Shown one piece after another: positions 5,231 to 7,385 of a stretch of DNA of 7,385 nucleotides. A program made the translations under genes and the position numbers. The stretch comes from Bacillota bacterium (lineage in GTDB: Bacteria > Bacillota > Clostridia > UBA1381), in the NCBI GenBank assembly GCA_021205715.1, contig JAJPXA010000154.1, positions 1 through 7,385 on the forward strand. The letters are read 5' to 3'. Positions within the stretch are counted from its first letter, which is position 1. Every line of letters begins with the position of its first letter. Below the pieces are notes generated by a model. The model ran no database searches. It was given only the letters and a program-made list of their open reading frames with translations, and was not told the DNA's origin.

Positions 5231-7240
5231 CGACAAATCCACCATTTCCATATAAAGACTTCCGTTATCCTCTATATATTGCTTGCGGCTTTGTAAATTG
5301 TCACCGAGCAGAATATCAAACATTCTTGCCGTCTTTTCGATGCTCTCGGGTGTAACGCGTATAAGCCGCCGTGTCGCGGGATGCATCGTCGTAAGGCTCA
5401 TCATTTCCGGCTGATTTTCACCGAGTCCCTTTGAGCGCTTAATATCGTAATCGTCGTGATCCTTTGTAAGCCCGTCCTCGTTGAGCTTTGCAAGGATTTT
5501 GTCGCGCTCCGCGTCGGTATACGCGAAAAACTTTTCACCGCGGCGCTTTGTCTTTGTAATCGTTATCTCATACAGCGGCGATTCCGCGATATACACCTTG
5601 CCCTTTTCTATAAGCGTCGGCGTAAGGCGGTAAATCATAGTCAAAAGCAGCGTTCTTATCTGAAAACCGTCCACGTCCGCATCGGTACAAAGTATTACCT
5701 TGCTCCAGCGAAGATTGTTTATATCAAAGCCGTCGAGCTTGTTATTGTGCTTTGACTTTATCTCAACACCGCAGCCCAATACGCGGAGCAAATCCACTAT
5801 AATATCGCTCTTGAAAATCCTCGGATAGTCCGCCTTCAGGCAGTTTAATATTTTTCCGCGTATCGGCATTATCGCCTGAAATCCCGCGTCGCGCGCGAGC
5901 TTACACGAGCCGAGCGCCGAATCGCCCTCAACTATATAAAGCTCCCGCTTCTCAACGTCCTTTGTTCGGCAGTCCACAAACTTTTCAACCCTGTTTGTGA
6001 CGTCCATCGAGCCTGTCAGCTTTTTCTTTATGTCAATTCGCGCTTTTTCCGCGTTTTCGCGGCTGCGCTTGTTTATAAGTATTTGATTTGCAATCTTTTC
6101 CGCGTCGGTTTTGTTCTCGACGAAATACGCCTCAAGCTGTTGACGCAAAAAGTCGGTCATAGCCTCTTGAATAAACTTGTTGTTTATCGCCTTTTTGGTT
6201 TGATTTTCATAGCTTGTCTGCGTCGAGAACGAGTTTATGACAAGGCAGAGGCAGTCCTCAACATCGGTAAAGTTTATTTTGGACTCGTTTTTGTTGTACT
6301 TGCCGTTCGCCTTTAGGTATTTGTCTATCGAATACACAAACGCGTTTCTTACAGCCTTGTCCGGCGAGCCGCCATGCTCCAAGTAGCTGGAATTGTGATA
6401 GTATTCTATAAGGCTTACCGCGCTCGAAAAGCAGAACGCAATCTGCATTTTCATTTTGTAATCGTCCTTGTCCTCGCGGTCGCGTCCCTCGCGCTCCATA
6501 TCCCACGTTTCGATTGAGGTGAACGCGTTTTCGCCGACAGCGCGGCTTAAATAATCGACTATGCCGTTTTCGTAATAATACTCGTACATATCCATACCGT
6601 TTTCGGTCTGGTTGTAAAGCACGAATTTAATGCCGGCATTTACCATAGCTTGCTTATTTAAAACATCTTGGAAAAATTCAAGCGGTATGTTTATATCGGT
6701 AAATACGTCGCTGTCCGGCTTCCACTTTTGCGTTGTGCCGGTCTTGCCGCTTTTTGCGGGCTTTTTTTCAAGCTCACCGACAACCTCGCCGCGCTTGAAA
6801 TGCAGGGTATACTCAGTTTTGTCGCGCACGACTCTTACGTCAAAGTATTCGGACGAATACTGTGTCGCGCACGCGCCCAAGCCGTTCAAGCCGAGGCTGT
6901 ACTCATACATACCGCCTTTGTTGTTGTCGTATTTTCCGCCTGCGTAAAGCTCGCAGTAAACAAGCTCCCAGTTATAGCGTCCCTCTTTCTCATTGTAATC
7001 GAGCGGGACTCCGCGTCCGTAGTCCTCGACCTCAAGCGAGTTATCCAAAAACCGCGTTATTTCTATAACGCTGCCGTAACCCTCGCGCGCCTCGTCTATC
7101 GAGTTTGAAAGTATTTCAAAAAACGAATGCTCGCAGCCCTCAAGTCCGTCCGAGCCGAAAATAACCGCCGGACGCTTTCTTACTCTGTCCGCGCCTTTAA
7201 GGCTTGTTATGCTTTCGTTTCCGTAGTTCTTTTTAGACAT
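5228..7240 (-). CDS. parE: DNA topoisomerase IV subunit B (GyrB/ParE family, ATPase/Toprim)
   Basis: ATP-driven subunit of the type IIA topoisomerase, partner of the adjacent ParC. Numbered from the preferred start (670 residues), the GHKL ATPase has E42, N46, D49 and E50 in FFEILSNSIDEA, D73 and GRGVP at 75-79, an AGGK loop near 100-103, GLNGLG in the ATP lid, R139 matching the aminocoumarin-contact Arg of GyrB, and the transducer QTK at 347-349. The Toprim part has EGDSALGS (E438), PIRGK, the DADVDG metal site (D520, D522, D524) and KGLGE at 604-608. There is no GyrB-type C-terminal insertion. The ATG at 7240 is preferred over 7246: it lies 8 nt rather than 2 nt from GGGAG, and it puts E42, N46 and D73 at the E. 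coli GyrB numbers. Family departures are D74 to Tyr and EGDSAGGS to EGDSALGS. It is the first operon gene, behind a strong promoter. I recall very similar clostridial proteins, so this is a lineage-specific ParE rather than GyrB. Confidence 0.93.
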   Translation of the reverse strand: MSKKNYGNESITSLKGADRVRKRPAVIFGSDGLEGCEHSFFEILSNSIDEAREGYGSVIEITRFLDNSLEVEDYGRGVPLDYNEKEGRYNWELVYCELYAGGKYDNNKGGMYEYSLGLNGLGACATQYSSEYFDVRVVRDKTEYTLHFKRGEVVGELEKKPAKSGKTGTTQKWKPDSDVFTDINIPLEFFQDVLNKQAMVNAGIKFVLYNQTENGMDMYEYYYENGIVDYLSRAVGENAFTSIETWDMEREGRDREDKDDYKMKMQIAFCFSSAVSLIEYYHNSSYLEHGGSPDKAVRNAFVYSIDKYLKANGKYNKNESKINFTDVEDCLCLVINSFSTQTSYENQTKKAINNKFIQEAMTDFLRQQLEAYFVENKTDAEKIANQILINKRSRENAEKARIDIKKKLTGSMDVTNRVEKFVDCRTKDVEKRELYIVEGDSALGSCKLARDAGFQAIMPIRGKILNCLKADYPRIFKSDIIVDLLRVLGCGVEIKSKHNNKLDGFDINNLRWSKVILCTDADVDGFQIRTLLLTMIYRLTPTLIEKGKVYIAESPLYEITITKTKRRGEKFFAYTDAERDKILAKLNEDGLTKDHDDYDIKRSKGLGENQPEMMSLTTMHPATRRLIRVTPESIEKTARMFDILLGDNLQSRKQYIEDNGSLYMEMVDLS

Positions 7241-7248
7241 TGTCATTT

Positions 7249-7253
7249 CTCCC
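7249..7253 (-). promoter_or_regulatory. Ribosome binding site that decides the parE start
   Basis: GGGAG on the minus strand, 2 nt from the ATG at 7246 and 8 nt from the in-frame ATG at 7240. The spacing favours 7240, giving the N-terminus MSKKNYGN. Confidence 0.7.
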
Positions 7254-7257
7254 GTTC

Positions 7258-7277
7258 ACACCTCTTAGTTATGGTGT
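7258..7277 (-). other. Leader hairpin before the parE ribosome binding site
   Basis: ACACC (7258-7262) pairs with GGTGT (7273-7277) around a 10-nt loop, ending 4 nt before the parE Shine-Dalgarno in transcript direction. The stem is short and the loop large; it may be chance. No known riboswitch pattern is recognised in the leader of about 70 nt. Confidence 0.25.
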
Positions 7278-7347
7278 TTTGTCAAATCTATGCTTAATAA
7301 TTCCGTATTTCCTAATATTATACATCCATAAGCATATGTTTGTCAAA
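7278..7347. repeat. 19-bp imperfect inverted repeat flanking the operon promoter, with TTTGTCAAA cores
   Basis: The left arm 7278-7296 (TTTGTCAAATCTATGCTTA) and the right arm 7329-7347 (TAAGCATATGTTTGTCAAA) match as inverted repeats at 16 of 19 positions, separated by 32 bp. Each arm has an unbroken TAAGCATA block and a TTTGTCAAA core that is itself palindromic except for its central base. The right arm covers the -35, the -10 lies in the spacer, and the left arm falls about 15-30 nt into the leader. A related core, TTTGTCATA, occurs at 7370-7378. The placement suggests a pair of operators, but no regulator is visible. Confidence 0.5.
7317..7346 (-). promoter_or_regulatory. Housekeeping sigma (sigma-70/A type) promoter of the parE-parC-gltA-tagA operon
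   Basis: On the minus strand there is a consensus -35 TTGACA (7346-7341), an 18-bp spacer and a consensus -10 TATAAT (7322-7317). Transcription should start near 7310, giving a leader of about 70 nt to the parE ATG at 7240. The region is A/T-rich. It is the only convincing promoter seen for the four minus-strand genes. The right end of the window (7347-7385) holds no gene that I can support. Confidence 0.85.
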
Positions 7348-7385
7348 TCCCAAGCGCATTTTTATAACATTTGTCATATTTGAGT

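Noticed and set aside
6668..7108. A 146-codon plus-strand open frame opposite the parE ATPase region
   Set aside because: It lies wholly antisense to conserved GHKL motifs, with no family resemblance and several overlapping competitor frames.
2961..7240. Calling the pair DNA gyrase (gyrB/gyrA)
   Set aside because: There is no visible GyrA box, the C-terminal domain is short, there is no GyrB insertion, and the motif variants match my memory of clostridial ParE/ParC. The name still rests on sequence features rather than assay.
7278..7283. A second promoter using the left TTTGACA copy as -35
   Set aside because: No acceptable -10 lies 16-18 bp downstream on the minus strand; that stretch holds the leader hairpin and the ribosome binding site.
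1..7385. A hidden defence, mobile or other undescribed multi-gene system
   Set aside because: All substantial open sequence is accounted for by five intact genes of known families. There are no repeat arrays, transposase or integrase genes, or orphan accessory genes, and the gaps are too short to hold one.

Overview
This 7.4 kb window looks like core chromosome of a low-to-moderate GC Gram-positive anaerobe, most likely class Clostridia. Three things suggest this: a clostridial-type ParE/ParC pair distinct from GyrB/GyrA, a TagA-type N-acetylmannosaminyltransferase, and a Si-type citrate synthase with an N-terminal extension. Assignment below class level is not supported. I see no mobile element, CRISPR array, tRNA, rRNA, phage gene or defence system.

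Layout. At the left edge, a plus-strand aquaporin gene (9-704, TTG start) runs rightward. The rest of the window is a minus-strand run of four genes, read from right to left: parE (7240-5228), parC (5183-2961), citrate synthase (2918-1539) and tagA (1523-783). Gaps are 44, 42 and 15 bp, there is no strong terminator between the genes, and the only good promoter lies upstream of parE, so this is probably one operon. The aquaporin gene and the operon converge on a perfect 17-bp hairpin (725-762) that can terminate transcription from both sides. No stretch over 300 bases lacks a gene; the longest, 7241-7385, holds the operon promoter, a leader of about 70 nt and a set of inverted and direct repeats.

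Function. ParE and ParC would form an A2B2 type IIA topoisomerase. The missing GyrA box and a short C-terminal domain with about four blades argue for a decatenating/relaxing topoisomerase IV rather than a gyrase. Citrate synthase feeds acetyl-CoA and oxaloacetate into citrate, probably for 2-oxoglutarate/glutamate supply. TagA adds ManNAc to the undecaprenyl-PP-GlcNAc lipid for wall teichoic acid or a related surface glycopolymer. The products act in unrelated processes, so any coupling would be through co-expression.

Most notable points: the natural Ala at the quinolone-contact Ser position of ParC; several other departures from canonical topoisomerase motifs; a 16/19 inverted repeat flanking the operon's -10 box and overlapping its -35; and hairpins at the stop codons of parE and parC. 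Two starts (parE, citrate synthase) are better placed at internal ATGs on ribosome-binding-site evidence. I found no convincing undescribed multi-gene system.
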